DNA of 64,000 nt from GCA-2748575 sp965222725 (GTDB taxonomy: Bacteria; Pseudomonadota; Gammaproteobacteria; Pseudomonadales; Ketobacteraceae): contig OZ244969.1 of the NCBI GenBank assembly GCA_965222725.1, positions 4,960,001 to 5,024,000 on the forward strand, in the 5' to 3' direction. Shown in pieces: positions 7,566 to 16,864 of the stretch. Numbering within the stretch: position 1 is the stretch's first letter; every line of letters starts with the position of its first letter. The notes beneath the pieces were generated by a model, which worked only from the letters and a program-made list of their open reading frames with translations, was not told where the DNA came from and did no database searches. Made by a program: the position numbers and the translations under genes.

Positions 7566-9245
7566 CTATTTCTGCATTTTTGCCCAGGTATCCCGCAAGG
7601 TCACCGTGCGGTTAAACACAAGCTTGTCAGCAGAACCTTCTTTTTCATCCAGCACAAAGTAACCTTCACGCTCGAACTGATAAGGCTGATCAGGTGATGC
7701 CTGCTTCAGTCCGGGCTCAACACGGGCGTCTGCCATCACTGTCAGTGAATCAGGGTTGATAAAATCCAGAAAATGGGAATCTTCACCGGCATTATCCGGG
7801 TTTTCATGATCAAACAGGCGATCATACAAACGGACTTCTGCCGGATGGGAATGCTCAGCCGATACCCAGTGAATCACCCCCTTGGCTTTATAACCTTCAG
7901 GATTCTTGCCCAGGGTGTTTTCATCATAGGTGCAACGTAACTCGGTAATCTCACCACTGTCATCACGGATCACTTCATGACACCTGATCACATAGGCTCC
8001 CCGTAAACGTACCGCGTTTTCCAGGGTCATACGCTTGTATTTGGGGGGTGGTACTTCTTCAAAATCGGCACGATCAATGTAGATTTCCCGGGAAAAGAAC
8101 ACCTCACGTTCACCCATGTCGGCTTTGGGATGAGCCGGCAACGACAGTTTCAGCGAATCCCCTTCCGGGTAGTTTTCTATCACCACTTTCACCGGATTGA
8201 TCACGCACATGGCCCGTGGCGCGTTCTTGTCCAGATCATCACGAATAGCAAATTCCAGCATACCCACATCCACAATGCCTTCGCTCTTGGTGACGCCGAT
8301 CATTTCGCAGAAATTACGGATAGAAGCCGGTGTATAACCACGCCGTCGCAGACCGGAAACCGTCGGCATGCGCGGATCATCCCAACCGGAAACATGGCCT
8401 TCATCCACCAGCAGCTTTAACTTGCGCTTGGAAGTTACCGTATAATTCAGATTGAGTCGGGCAAACTCAATCTGCTGCGGATGGCAAGGAGTGCGCAGCT
8501 CATCCAGCACCCAGTCATAAAGCGGACGGTGATCCTCGAATTCCAGCGTGCAGAGTGAATGCGTGATACCTTCGATCGCATCGGAAATACAGTGGGTGTA
8601 ATCGTACATGGGGTAGATGGGCCAGCTGTCACCGGTCTGATGGTGGTGAACCTTGCGAATCCGGTAAATCACCGGGTCCCGCATATTGATATTGGGCGAT
8701 GCCATATCAATTTTTGCCCGCAAGCAGTGAGTGCCTTCATCGAACTCCCCTGCCCGCATGCGATTAAACAGATCCAGGTTTTCTTCGATCGTTCGACTCC
8801 GGTACGGACTGTCTTTGCCGGGTTCTTTCAGGGTGCCACGGTGCTCACGAATCTGATCCGGTGTCAGGCTGTCCACATAGGCCTTGCCTTCTTCAATCAG
8901 CTGCACGGCGTATTGATACAGCTGTTCAAAATAGTCGGAGGCATAACGCACATCGCCGTGCCACTGGAACCCCAGCCAGGTCACATCACGCTTGATGGCA
9001 TCGATATATTCCTGGTTCTCTTTTTCCGGATTGGTATCGTCAAAGCGCAAATGGCACACACCACCGAACTCCTCCGCCACGGAAAAATTCAGACAAATGG
9101 ATTTGGCATGGCCTATATGCAGGTAGCCGTTGGGCTCCGGTGGAAACCGGGTAACAACCCTGCCATCGTTTTTACCTGCTTCCAGGTCTGCTTTGATGAT
9201 TTGGCGAATAAAGTGCGCTGGTTTTTTGATTTCCGTGTCGCTCAT
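7566..9245 (-). CDS. glnS: Glutaminyl-tRNA synthetase
   Basis: Class I aminoacyl-tRNA synthetase charging tRNA-Gln, 559 residues from the ATG at 9245 (E. coli 554). The HIGH motif appears as PNGYLHIGHAKS about 30-40 residues in, and the KMSKS-equivalent as VTSKRKLKLL. The family segments RFPPEPNG, RFDDTNPEKE and the C-terminal anticodon-binding beta-barrels (DRADFEEVPP, and LVFNRTVTLRDTW near the end) are all present. The frame stays open 39 codons further upstream, but MSDTEIKKPAHF is the natural start, with GAGAT before it. Confidence 0.96.
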   Translation of the reverse strand: MSDTEIKKPAHFIRQIIKADLEAGKNDGRVVTRFPPEPNGYLHIGHAKSICLNFSVAEEFGGVCHLRFDDTNPEKENQEYIDAIKRDVTWLGFQWHGDVRYASDYFEQLYQYAVQLIEEGKAYVDSLTPDQIREHRGTLKEPGKDSPYRSRTIEENLDLFNRMRAGEFDEGTHCLRAKIDMASPNINMRDPVIYRIRKVHHHQTGDSWPIYPMYDYTHCISDAIEGITHSLCTLEFEDHRPLYDWVLDELRTPCHPQQIEFARLNLNYTVTSKRKLKLLVDEGHVSGWDDPRMPTVSGLRRRGYTPASIRNFCEMIGVTKSEGIVDVGMLEFAIRDDLDKNAPRAMCVINPVKVVIENYPEGDSLKLSLPAHPKADMGEREVFFSREIYIDRADFEEVPPPKYKRMTLENAVRLRGAYVIRCHEVIRDDSGEITELRCTYDENTLGKNPEGYKAKGVIHWVSAEHSHPAEVRLYDRLFDHENPDNAGEDSHFLDFINPDSLTVMADARVEPGLKQASPDQPYQFEREGYFVLDEKEGSADKLVFNRTVTLRDTWAKMQK

Positions 9246-9636
9246 CGATTCATCTCGTTCCAGAATCTGCTGTGGTAAGAATAAATTAACCTGCCCTGAC
9301 AGCCGGTTACAGGCAAATGGCCGCAAAGTATAGGGTAAGCCACCCGGATACCCAAGGGGCAATGGAGAATATGTGCCCCGGCAAAGCGTCCTTCCAAAAG
9401 GCGTCTCTGCACAAGTTTAGGTGCAAATAGCGCCCTTGCCCGCGCCCGGGAAACGATTTGTTATAAATTCCGGCGCCCCGGGATTGCCCGGTTGCGACTG
9501 TCCGTCCGCCACAAAAAAGCGGCGGTTTTCTCCCATTTCGAGGCATTTACCGCCTTGTTTACCACCTGCACCGGAATTAAGCTGCCCGGTGACGGGCGGT
9601 GGCTCGGTAGTCACTCGGTGCGCAACCATCATTTTA
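9246..9636. other. Intergenic region between glnS and ETF-QO
   Basis: No gene is convincing here. There is a weak plus-strand hairpin CCGCC-N10-GGCGG followed by TTTT (9506-9529) and an AT-rich TATAAC on the minus strand near 9459 that could serve glnS. Short open frames in this stretch are low-complexity and lack ribosome sites. Confidence 0.5.
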
Positions 9637-9666
9637 TTGGTTTTTAACGACTTTCTTACATATAAT
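9637..9666 (+). promoter_or_regulatory. Promoter candidate for ETF-QO
   Basis: TTGGTT, an 18-bp spacer and a perfect TATAAT at 9661-9666. The predicted transcript would carry a leader of about 170 nt before the ATG at 9847. Confidence 0.5.
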
Positions 9667-9846
9667 ACGGCCGTTTGAAATTAGAGGGGCGTGCGTTTGC
9701 TGTCGGCTCAACGGAGCTGAAATTGCGCACTTTGAAACGCTTAACTATCTGTTACGCAAAGCTTTTCTCAGCCTTTGTCTAGCATTTCGTTAAAGGGACA
9801 CCCGTCGCCCGCAATCAATCCATGCGCTTGCCAGAGGAGACACGCT

Positions 9847-11490
9847 ATGGAACGTGAATCGATGGAATATGACGTCGTCATCGTTGGTGCCGGCCCGGCT
9901 GGTCTTTCAGCTGCCTGTAAGCTGAAACAGCTTGATGAAAACATTTCCGTTTGTGTGGTGGAAAAAGGCTCGGAAGTGGGAGCCCACATTCTTTCCGGTG
10001 CTGTACTGGAACCCCGCGCCATGAACGAGCTGTTCCCCGACTGGAAAGAACTGGACGCCCCGCTCAACACCCCGGTGACCGGTGATGAATTCTACTTCAT
10101 GACCAGCCCGGAAAAGAGCACCAAGCTGGCTCACTGGATGATTCCCAAGCCCACCCACAACGATGGCAACTACGTAGTGAGCCTGGGTAACGTATGTCGC
10201 TGGCTGGGCCAGCAGGCTGAAAACCTGGGCGTTGAGATTTACCCCGGCTTTGCCGCAGCGGAAGTAGTTTACAACGAAGACGGCAGCGTAAAAGGCGTGG
10301 CTACCGGCGACATGGGTGTGGCTGCCGACGGCTCCCAGAAACCCAGCTACCAGCCCGGTTTTGAACTGCACGCCAAGTACACCGTTTTCTCTGAAGGCTG
10401 CCGTGGCCACCTGGGCAAGCAGCTGATTGCCAACTACAAGCTGGACGAAGGCCGCGCGCCCCAGCACTACGGTATCGGCATCAAGGAACTGTGGGACATT
10501 GAGCCCGAGAAACACAAGCCTGGCCTGGTCATGCACGGTCTGGGCTGGCCCCTGACAGAAAGCAACAGCACCGGCGGCTGGTTCCTCTATCACGCCGAGA
10601 ACAATCAGGTGGTTGTGGGTCTGATCACTGACCTGAACTACTCCAATCCGCACATGAGTCCCTTCGAGGAATTTCAGCGGATCAAAACCCACCCCACCCT
10701 CAAGCACTATCTGGAAGGTGGCAAGCGGGTTTCCTACGGCGCCCGGGCCCTGGAAAAAGGCGGCCTGAACTCCCTGCCGAAAATGACATTCCCCGGTGGT
10801 CTGCTGATCGGCTGTGACGCCGGCACCATGAACTCCGTAAAAATCAAAGGCAGCCACACCGCCATGAAGTCCGGCATTCTGGCAGCCGAAACCATCGCCG
10901 AAGCTCTGAAAGCGGACAAGAAAGGTGAAGAGCTGACGGAATTTGAAGCCAACTTCAAAAATTCCTGGTTATACGACGAGCTGTACACCACCCGCAATTT
11001 CGTTGGCGCCATGCACAAGCTGGGCACCTTTATCGGCGCCGGTTTTGTCTGGGTTGAGCAGAATATCTTTGGTGGCAAACTGCCCATCAATTTCCGCGAC
11101 GACACTCCGGATCACAGCTGCCTTAAGCCTGCCGATCAGAGCAAGAAAATTGATTATCCCAAGCCGGATAACAAGATCACTTTTGATCGCCTGACGTCTG
11201 TCTTCCTTTCCAACACCAACCACGAGGAAGATCAGCCCTGTCACCTGACACTGAAAGACGACAAGATCCCGCTGGAAGTGAACCTGCCCAAGTGGGATGA
11301 ACCGGCCCAGCGCTACTGCCCTGCCGGTGTGTATGAAATTGTTCAGGATGAAGAGAGCGGCGACAAGCGCTTCCAGATCAATGCGCAGAACTGTGTTCAC
11401 TGTAAAACCTGCGACATCAAGGATCCCAGCCAGAACATCAACTGGGTGGTACCGGAAGGCACTGGCGGCCCGAACTACCCCAACATGTAA
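9847..11490 (+). CDS. Electron transfer flavoprotein-ubiquinone oxidoreductase
   Basis: A membrane-associated FAD and 4Fe-4S enzyme that moves electrons from reduced ETF, fed by acyl-CoA dehydrogenases, to ubiquinone. 547 residues from the ATG at 9847, preceded by AGAGGAGA. The N-terminal dinucleotide fold is plain (VVIVGAGPAGLSAACKL). The C-terminal ferredoxin-like part carries CPAGVYE followed by NCVHCKTCDIKDPSQNI, the four cysteines for the cluster, and ends PEGTGGPNYPNM as in the family. It is transcribed alone, between a promoter and a strong terminator, and links functionally to the acyl-CoA dehydrogenase at 1410-2555. Confidence 0.95.
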   Translation: MERESMEYDVVIVGAGPAGLSAACKLKQLDENISVCVVEKGSEVGAHILSGAVLEPRAMNELFPDWKELDAPLNTPVTGDEFYFMTSPEKSTKLAHWMIPKPTHNDGNYVVSLGNVCRWLGQQAENLGVEIYPGFAAAEVVYNEDGSVKGVATGDMGVAADGSQKPSYQPGFELHAKYTVFSEGCRGHLGKQLIANYKLDEGRAPQHYGIGIKELWDIEPEKHKPGLVMHGLGWPLTESNSTGGWFLYHAENNQVVVGLITDLNYSNPHMSPFEEFQRIKTHPTLKHYLEGGKRVSYGARALEKGGLNSLPKMTFPGGLLIGCDAGTMNSVKIKGSHTAMKSGILAAETIAEALKADKKGEELTEFEANFKNSWLYDELYTTRNFVGAMHKLGTFIGAGFVWVEQNIFGGKLPINFRDDTPDHSCLKPADQSKKIDYPKPDNKITFDRLTSVFLSNTNHEEDQPCHLTLKDDKIPLEVNLPKWDEPAQRYCPAGVYEIVQDEESGDKRFQINAQNCVHCKTCDIKDPSQNINWVVPEGTGGPNYPNM

Positions 11491-11512
11491 TCCGGCCGGA
11501 ACTAACGGACCG

Positions 11513-11545
11513 AAAAAAGCCGCGCTTTTATGGCGCGGCTTTTTT
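11513..11545. terminator. Bidirectional terminator
   Basis: AAAAAAGCCGCGC pairs with GCGCGGCTTTTTT, flanked by A and T runs. It ends ETF-QO from the left and the DUF1285 gene from the right. Confidence 0.9.
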
Positions 11546-11571
11546 ATGCCTTTCGTTTTCTATGTAACGCG

Positions 11572-12153
11572 TCAATAGCGCCCCAATTCAAATCGCTCCC
11601 TGCCACTGGTTACCTGTAACACCTTGCCATGATCTGAATCCACTTCCTGCGCCATGCCCACCAGCTCATAAAACACATTGCGGTGAATCCTGGCGTGCAG
11701 GTTTTTTCTGACGCGGATACTCGGGCGGGGCTCACCATTGTCTGCATCGGTTTCTACCACCAGGGGATGTTCCTTTCCGGCCACCACTTCATCACCCAGA
11801 TTGGTCGTAAGCTTGAGCGCAGTGCCTTCCCGGGTCTGTATCTTCTCCAGGGCCGTTACCGAGAACGGCAGGTCATCCACGGTAATCCGGAACTTTTCCA
11901 CCGGTGTTACCAGAAAATATTCCTCCCCTTCTTTTTTCAGAATGGAAGCAAACAGTTTCACCAGTTTGTCCCGCTTGAACACACTGTCTTCATGATACCA
12001 GTGGCCTTCGCGATCGATACGGATATCGATATCACCGGTAAAATCCGGATTCCAGCTGTCTACCGGCGGCAGGGAATCCAGCTGCTGTTGTTCCAGTTGC
12101 TTTGCAATCTCATCAAGGGCTTTCCCTTGTGGTGATTTGCCATTGTCAGCCAT
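11572..12153 (-). CDS. DUF1285 family protein
   Basis: A 193-residue cytosolic protein of the DUF1285 family. Characteristic parts are DSWNPDFTGDIDIRIDREGHWYH (residues about 36-58, given here only as a landmark) and the two beta-rich halves with FLVTPVEKFRITVDDLPF. Structures of the family show two stacked beta-barrels; no biochemical role is known. It stands between ETF-QO and the hybrid kinase; the gap of about 39 bases to the kinase stop leaves room for its own promoter. Confidence 0.8.
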   Translation of the reverse strand: MADNGKSPQGKALDEIAKQLEQQQLDSLPPVDSWNPDFTGDIDIRIDREGHWYHEDSVFKRDKLVKLFASILKKEGEEYFLVTPVEKFRITVDDLPFSVTALEKIQTREGTALKLTTNLGDEVVAGKEHPLVVETDADNGEPRPSIRVRKNLHARIHRNVFYELVGMAQEVDSDHGKVLQVTSGRERFELGRY

Positions 12154-12192
12154 GCGATCCTCCAGAATGCCTGAGTGCCAGATGCACTGCGT

Positions 12193-14625
12193 TTAATTGG
12201 CCAGCCAGCGCTGAATCATTTCCTGCAGCTGCTCGGTTTTAAAAGGCTTGGCAATGTAATCGTCCATACCCGCCTTACGACAGGCTTCCACATCACCGGG
12301 CAGCACGTGGGCTGTCATGGCGATAATGGGCACCCGTTCTTTGCTGAAAGCTTCCTGTTGCCGAATGCGTTTGGTGGTTTGATAGCCGTCCAGTATCGGC
12401 ATCTGACAGTCCATGAAAATCAGATCAAAGTTGTCATTGCTTACCAGCTCCAGCGCTCGTTCACCGTTTTCCGCCACCGACACCTGATACCCCATGGCAT
12501 TGAGACGGCCGATAGCAACTTCCCGGTTGATGCGATTATCCTCCACCACCAGAATACGGCCCAGCTGCTGCTCAATAGGGCCGATATCCGTTGGCCGCTG
12601 GTCGGCTATCTGCAGGCCGGAACCAAAATACTGATTGATTTCCCACACCACCTGCTGGCGCAGCGGCTTGATCAGAAACTGGTAAGCGGACAGCACATCA
12701 TCCCCATGCAGGGATTTTTTATCCCCGAGAGATCCGGCAATAGCAATATGCTCCGGCTTGATACAGCAGGACACATCTTCGGACTCCACAATCTCCCGCA
12801 CCTGATTCACGCCCAGTGTCAGGCCCACAATCAAGCCGTGATAACGGCTGCCCTGAGTAAGTTTTTCCTCCAGCAGCCGGTAAAGTTGCTGATAATCACT
12901 GGCCCATGCCATACGGCAACCTACCCGTTCGAAATAGCCTATCATGTTTCTGGCACTGATTTCGTTGCTGTCTACCAGCAGCACCTCGGTTGCAACCGGC
13001 GCCGGCCGTTTTTCTGCGGCATCCGCCACCGCATCAAAACTGAGTTCGAACCAGAAGGTGGAGCCTTTTCCGTACTCACTCTCCACACCCAGGCTGCCCT
13101 TCATCAGATTCAGCAGCTGTTTGCACAAAGCCAGACCAAGCCCGGTACCACCGTATTCCCGGGTGGTTGAAGAATCCGCCTGGGCGAAGGTGCCGAAAAT
13201 CATTTCCTTGGAAGATTCCCGGATACCAATGCCGGTATCCTCCACTTCAAAACGGAAATGCACCTTGCCATCCTGTTCATCAAGCAATTGATAGCTGGTG
13301 ATAACGCTGCCGGCAGGCGTGAACTTGATGGCATTACCAATCAGATTAAACAGCAGCTGCTTGAACCGAACCAGATCACCCGACACCCGCGTGGAACATC
13401 CGCCACCATGCTGTAACACCAACTCTACGCCTTTGCTCAGGGCAGATTCCCCCAGCATGGTGTAAACATCTTCAATAGCTTCCACAAAATCAAACTCGAT
13501 ATGCTCCAGTTGCAGTTTGCCCTGTTCGATCTTGGACAGATCGAGCACATTATTCATCAGCTCAAGCAACAGATTGCCAGACTCGAAGGCCACATCCACA
13601 TAGTGCTTCTGATCTCCTGCAAGCCGGGTATCCTTCAGCAGCGACAGCATGCCCAGCACCCCATTCATGGGCGTGCGCAACTCGTGGCTCATATTGGCCA
13701 GGAACTGTGACTTGGCCCGGGCGCTGGCCTCGGCAATCCGTTTGTTTTCTTCCGATATGCGAATGGCCTGGTTGGCTTTTTTCAGCGCCTTGACGGTTTC
13801 TTCCAGGCTGAAGTTGGCATTCTGCAATTCACTGGTGCGCTCCTCCACCTGGGATTCCAGTTCAAGGTGGTGACGGTGAAGCTCCTGATCCCGGCGCCCG
13901 ATTTCCTCCAGCATGCTGTTGAAACCATCGGTGAGCCGACCCAGCTCATCGTCGGCGTATTTCTGCACCCGGATCCCATAGTTTTCGCTGTTGCGTACCG
14001 ACTCCACCGCGTTCATCAACTGGCGGATAGGGTCGGATACCCAATGCACCAGCCGCGACATAATCACAATCACTATGGCAAAGGTGATCGCCAACACAGC
14101 GATAACAATGGCGGCGGCCTTTTCCTGAAAACTGGTGAACTGATCCAGACTGGACCGCAGATAGATAGAGCCGATGACGTCCTCATCCAGAGTAATATCC
14201 TTGAACACGTGCACACCGGTGTCCGAGAAAATCACTCTGGCCTTGCGCGTATGTGCCCACTGAAACCGGCCTGCAGTAATCTCTGCAAACAGGCTGTCGG
14301 GCTGGTCATGGTCCGACCGCTGATAGCGTACAAAAGGTTTACCTTCCTGGTAGAACACAATGGCTTCCTGAATCGGCGCCACGGCCTTGAGGGATGCCAG
14401 AATTTCCGCAGCAGAAGCCGCATCATCAAAAGCCAGGGCCGCGGCCACATTATAGGCAATGATTTCTGCCTGGCTCTGCAGCTCACTGGATACCCGCTCG
14501 CGCACCGCAGAACGCTCATAGGCAAGGTACACGGAAGAGGTCAGCAGCAAGGCACCCATTAACATGAACACGTTGATAAACAGCAGTTTCTTGGCAATGG
14601 GCAGGCGCGCAAAAGATTCTTTCAT
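12193..14625 (-). CDS. Hybrid sensor histidine kinase (HAMP, HisKA, HATPase, two receiver domains)
   Basis: An 810-residue inner-membrane kinase. A membrane segment lies at about 10-32, then a periplasmic sensor region of about 130 residues, a second membrane segment near 165-185 (IVIAVLAITFAIVIVIM) and a HAMP linker. The HisKA box reads FLANMSHELRTPMNG with the phospho-acceptor His, and the ATPase domain has DTGIGI and GGTGLGLAL. A degenerate receiver (EVLLVDSNEISARN, no clear phospho-Asp context) is followed by a canonical C-terminal receiver with VVEDN and FMDCQMPILDG. There is no Hpt domain, so a separate phosphotransfer protein is expected. The start overlaps the end of the YfiR-family gene (ATGA), so the two are co-translated. 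Confidence 0.9.
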   Translation of the reverse strand: MKESFARLPIAKKLLFINVFMLMGALLLTSSVYLAYERSAVRERVSSELQSQAEIIAYNVAAALAFDDAASAAEILASLKAVAPIQEAIVFYQEGKPFVRYQRSDHDQPDSLFAEITAGRFQWAHTRKARVIFSDTGVHVFKDITLDEDVIGSIYLRSSLDQFTSFQEKAAAIVIAVLAITFAIVIVIMSRLVHWVSDPIRQLMNAVESVRNSENYGIRVQKYADDELGRLTDGFNSMLEEIGRRDQELHRHHLELESQVEERTSELQNANFSLEETVKALKKANQAIRISEENKRIAEASARAKSQFLANMSHELRTPMNGVLGMLSLLKDTRLAGDQKHYVDVAFESGNLLLELMNNVLDLSKIEQGKLQLEHIEFDFVEAIEDVYTMLGESALSKGVELVLQHGGGCSTRVSGDLVRFKQLLFNLIGNAIKFTPAGSVITSYQLLDEQDGKVHFRFEVEDTGIGIRESSKEMIFGTFAQADSSTTREYGGTGLGLALCKQLLNLMKGSLGVESEYGKGSTFWFELSFDAVADAAEKRPAPVATEVLLVDSNEISARNMIGYFERVGCRMAWASDYQQLYRLLEEKLTQGSRYHGLIVGLTLGVNQVREIVESEDVSCCIKPEHIAIAGSLGDKKSLHGDDVLSAYQFLIKPLRQQVVWEINQYFGSGLQIADQRPTDIGPIEQQLGRILVVEDNRINREVAIGRLNAMGYQVSVAENGERALELVSNDNFDLIFMDCQMPILDGYQTTKRIRQQEAFSKERVPIIAMTAHVLPGDVEACRKAGMDDYIAKPFKTEQLQEMIQRWLAN

Positions 14626-15194
14626 GGCTTGCCCCCGCTAACCCGGGCCAGTTTCAACAGGCGCGAACTGAGTTGCACCTGACGCGTCTGGGCGTTCTTG
14701 AGGCTTATTTCAAAACGCAGCTTGTCACCTTCCAGGAAAAAATTAATCACGCCCCCACGATCATTAAAGCCTTGCGTTTCCCCCACCAGCAACAGGCGCT
14801 GGCGGTGTTGGTCTTTTGCCGCAAACCAGGACGCGGTGTGCTCCTCGTCCACAAACACCATGTGACAGTAATCCGCACGGCTCCGCAGGCCCAGACTCAC
14901 CACCTGCACCGGACGCCCGCCCACGGGCTTTTCAGAAACATCCTTGAGGGCCTGGGTCAGCTCTTCGCTGGCCAGCGTGCAGATCACCAGCTGCTCGCGC
15001 ATGGCGTCACCCGCCTGAGCTTCCGCGTCGGGCCAGTAGGTCAGTTTGGCAAAATTGAACAGATAGGCGGCTTTGAGACGATCCGGCACATCCACAGCCG
15101 GAGCCGGAAAAGAGAAAGCGATCAGCAACAGGAAAACAAAACCGTTAACGGCTCCAGACTTCCTTGGCTGAGATCGGCGAATGATTGAAAACAT
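14622..15194 (-). CDS. YfiR family periplasmic protein (DUF4154)
   Basis: 190 residues with an N-terminal membrane/signal segment (FVFLLLIAFSFPAPA, about 20-34), then the family start LKAAYLFNFAKLTYWP and the central VICTLASEELTQAL and VFVDEE segments. In Pseudomonas, YfiR is a periplasmic inhibitor of the diguanylate cyclase YfiN. Here it is fused by translation coupling to a hybrid histidine kinase instead, a pairing seen for other DUF4154 genes, so it may act as the periplasmic ligand or modulator of that kinase. This role is inference. Confidence 0.82.
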   Translation of the reverse strand: MFSIIRRSQPRKSGAVNGFVFLLLIAFSFPAPAVDVPDRLKAAYLFNFAKLTYWPDAEAQAGDAMREQLVICTLASEELTQALKDVSEKPVGGRPVQVVSLGLRSRADYCHMVFVDEEHTASWFAAKDQHRQRLLLVGETQGFNDRGGVINFFLEGDKLRFEISLKNAQTRQVQLSSRLLKLARVSGGKP

Positions 15195-15275
15195 AAATGA
15201 ACGGTCTGATCGACTCCCTTTTCGGCCATTCTAACACCGTTTAAATCATTGGCCAGAAACCACCCGGATTGCAGC

Positions 15276-15902
15276 TCAGTACTTTTCGCTCAGGGAGTTC
15301 ACCAGGTCGGTTACCAGTTGTTCCAGCGGCTTGTGATTATCCTCGTAGAGATAGGCAATAATACCGCGCTGGGAACTGACGGTGACCAGATCAACCAGCT
15401 TGCCGGATGCCGTTTCATACAGCGTAATATTGACCCGGGAATCCCCCTCATCGCCACCGGCCGGTCGATCACAGCCCTCGGCATCGGGATTCTTTTCACA
15501 GTTCTGCATCTGGATGGGCTTGATATCCGCCCACTGCTCCACCTGACCAAATACCAGAAACTGGGCGCCCACCTGCCGGGCGGAATGCAACGCCTGATGC
15601 AGCCGCTCCTTGTTCAGCCCCGGATACACCCGGCTGAAATTCTGGGAAAAGCCCTTTTTGAGTTTGTCGGCCAGCAAGGTATTCACGTCGGTACCGTCGT
15701 CGGTCAGCAGTGCACTGGCGGGGTTGGCGATATACAGACTGGCATCATAGGGAAGCACCAGATTATGACGGCGCTGGATCTGGTAACTGCCGACAGGGGA
15801 AAACTCCCCCATCCAGGCAGTGGATGTGCGGGCAGCGGGATGACTGGACTGGCAGCCCTGCAATAACACCACAGTCACCGCCAGAAACAGCAGGCGCCCC
15901 AT
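15276..15902 (-). CDS. DUF4823 lipoprotein
   Basis: 208 residues. The N-terminus FLAVTVVLLQGCQSS is a lipobox with Cys 17, so the product should be lipidated. Downstream, LPYDASLYIANP and the C-terminal YLYEDNHKPLEQLVTDLV match the DUF4823 lipoprotein family of unknown function. Only 3 bases separate it from the upstream TetR gene, suggesting one transcript. Confidence 0.78.
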   Translation of the reverse strand: MGRLLFLAVTVVLLQGCQSSHPAARTSTAWMGEFSPVGSYQIQRRHNLVLPYDASLYIANPASALLTDDGTDVNTLLADKLKKGFSQNFSRVYPGLNKERLHQALHSARQVGAQFLVFGQVEQWADIKPIQMQNCEKNPDAEGCDRPAGGDEGDSRVNITLYETASGKLVDLVTVSSQRGIIAYLYEDNHKPLEQLVTDLVNSLSEKY

Positions 15903-15905
15903 GAA

Positions 15906-16547
15906 TTACTCGCCTTTATTGGGGCGTTTGTTACCCATTCTGACCCCGATGTCGATCAGGAAATTGAAGAACTCGTCCTTGTTATCAATAAACTCGTTGT
16001 AAAACTTGGAGTGGTACAGCGCCACAGCCCCATGCACCAGCGCCCAGGCAGCAAAAATATGGTAATGGGCGGGCACGTCTTCCAGCTTGCCTTCGCTGAT
16101 CCGCATCTCCACGATCTTGACCAGGCGATCCAGATTGCTGGCACGGGTTTCGTGGAGCTTCTGCACCAGTTCCGGGCAGGAATTGCTGTTGGTCAGCTTG
16201 TGCTCAAGGCGATCAAACAAGGCGTACTTTTCCGGATTCTTCATGCGGAAACCGAAGTACTCCTTGGCCAGCCGGGCCCGGTCCTTGTCGCCGCTGGCTT
16301 CCAGCTGATCGAAAACTTCGCTGAGCTGATCTTCGTAGCGAATCATCAGGCGCAGGTAGATTTCATCTTTGGTTTCGAAATGCTTGTAGATGGTGCCCTT
16401 ACCTATGCCGACTGCATCGGCAATCATCTCCACGGTGACCTTGTCCTCGCCGTGCTCGATAAAAAGATCCTGAGCCTTCTGAAGGATCTCCTCTTCCCGG
16501 CGCCGGAACTCCTGCGCTTTCTGACTCGCTTTCTGCAAATCGCTCAT
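15906..16547 (-). CDS. TetR/AcrR family transcriptional regulator
   Basis: 213 residues with an N-terminal helix-turn-helix (EILQKAQDLFIEHGEDKVTVEMIADAVGIG region, about 20-50, ending KGTIYKHFETKDEI), diagnostic for TetR dimeric repressors. The C-terminal ligand-binding helices are not specific. It is transcribed leftward with the lipoprotein gene and diverges from a class-V aminotransferase gene across 317 bp containing a palindrome, the usual geometry of TetR autoregulation and target control. The ligand is unknown. Confidence 0.9.
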   Translation of the reverse strand: MSDLQKASQKAQEFRRREEEILQKAQDLFIEHGEDKVTVEMIADAVGIGKGTIYKHFETKDEIYLRLMIRYEDQLSEVFDQLEASGDKDRARLAKEYFGFRMKNPEKYALFDRLEHKLTNSNSCPELVQKLHETRASNLDRLVKIVEMRISEGKLEDVPAHYHIFAAWALVHGAVALYHSKFYNEFIDNKDEFFNFLIDIGVRMGNKRPNKGE

Positions 16548-16864
16548 CTTAACCTCCCGAACTGATGAACCTTGATGATGGGCTAATTATGCTCAATTTT
16601 TTGCCCCAGTAACACGTTAAAGCTTTCTGTATTCAGTATTTATAATTAATAGTTGAAGAAAATTGTCACCTTAGAGACACTAGGCGCCCCGGGAAGCCCC
16701 CTGGCTTTCTGCCTGCACGGACGCATCTCTCTGACTTGAACCGGATCAGGGTCGACATTCACTTTTCGACTTTGACTTTTAAGTCAGTCACTCTCATTCT
16801 AGCCAAACTTTAACAACTTCAACAAACTACGGTACAGGTTTTAGTAAGGATTAGGCAAAAAGGC
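16548..16864. promoter_or_regulatory. Divergent regulatory region between tetR and aminotransferase
   Basis: This 317-bp stretch has no gene. It contains TGACT-TTTA-AGTCA (16773-16786), a 5-bp inverted repeat suited to a dimeric repressor, and AT-rich tracts near 16635-16660. No clear sigma70 promoter could be fixed on either strand. Confidence 0.4.

Noticed and set aside
9421..9678. 85-residue frame upstream of ETF-QO
   Set aside because: Pro/Cys-rich low-quality sequence without a ribosome site, overlapping the promoter region.
12175..13170. 331-residue plus-strand frame opposite the hybrid kinase
   Set aside because: Shadow of the receiver and ATPase domains; no start signal and no domain.
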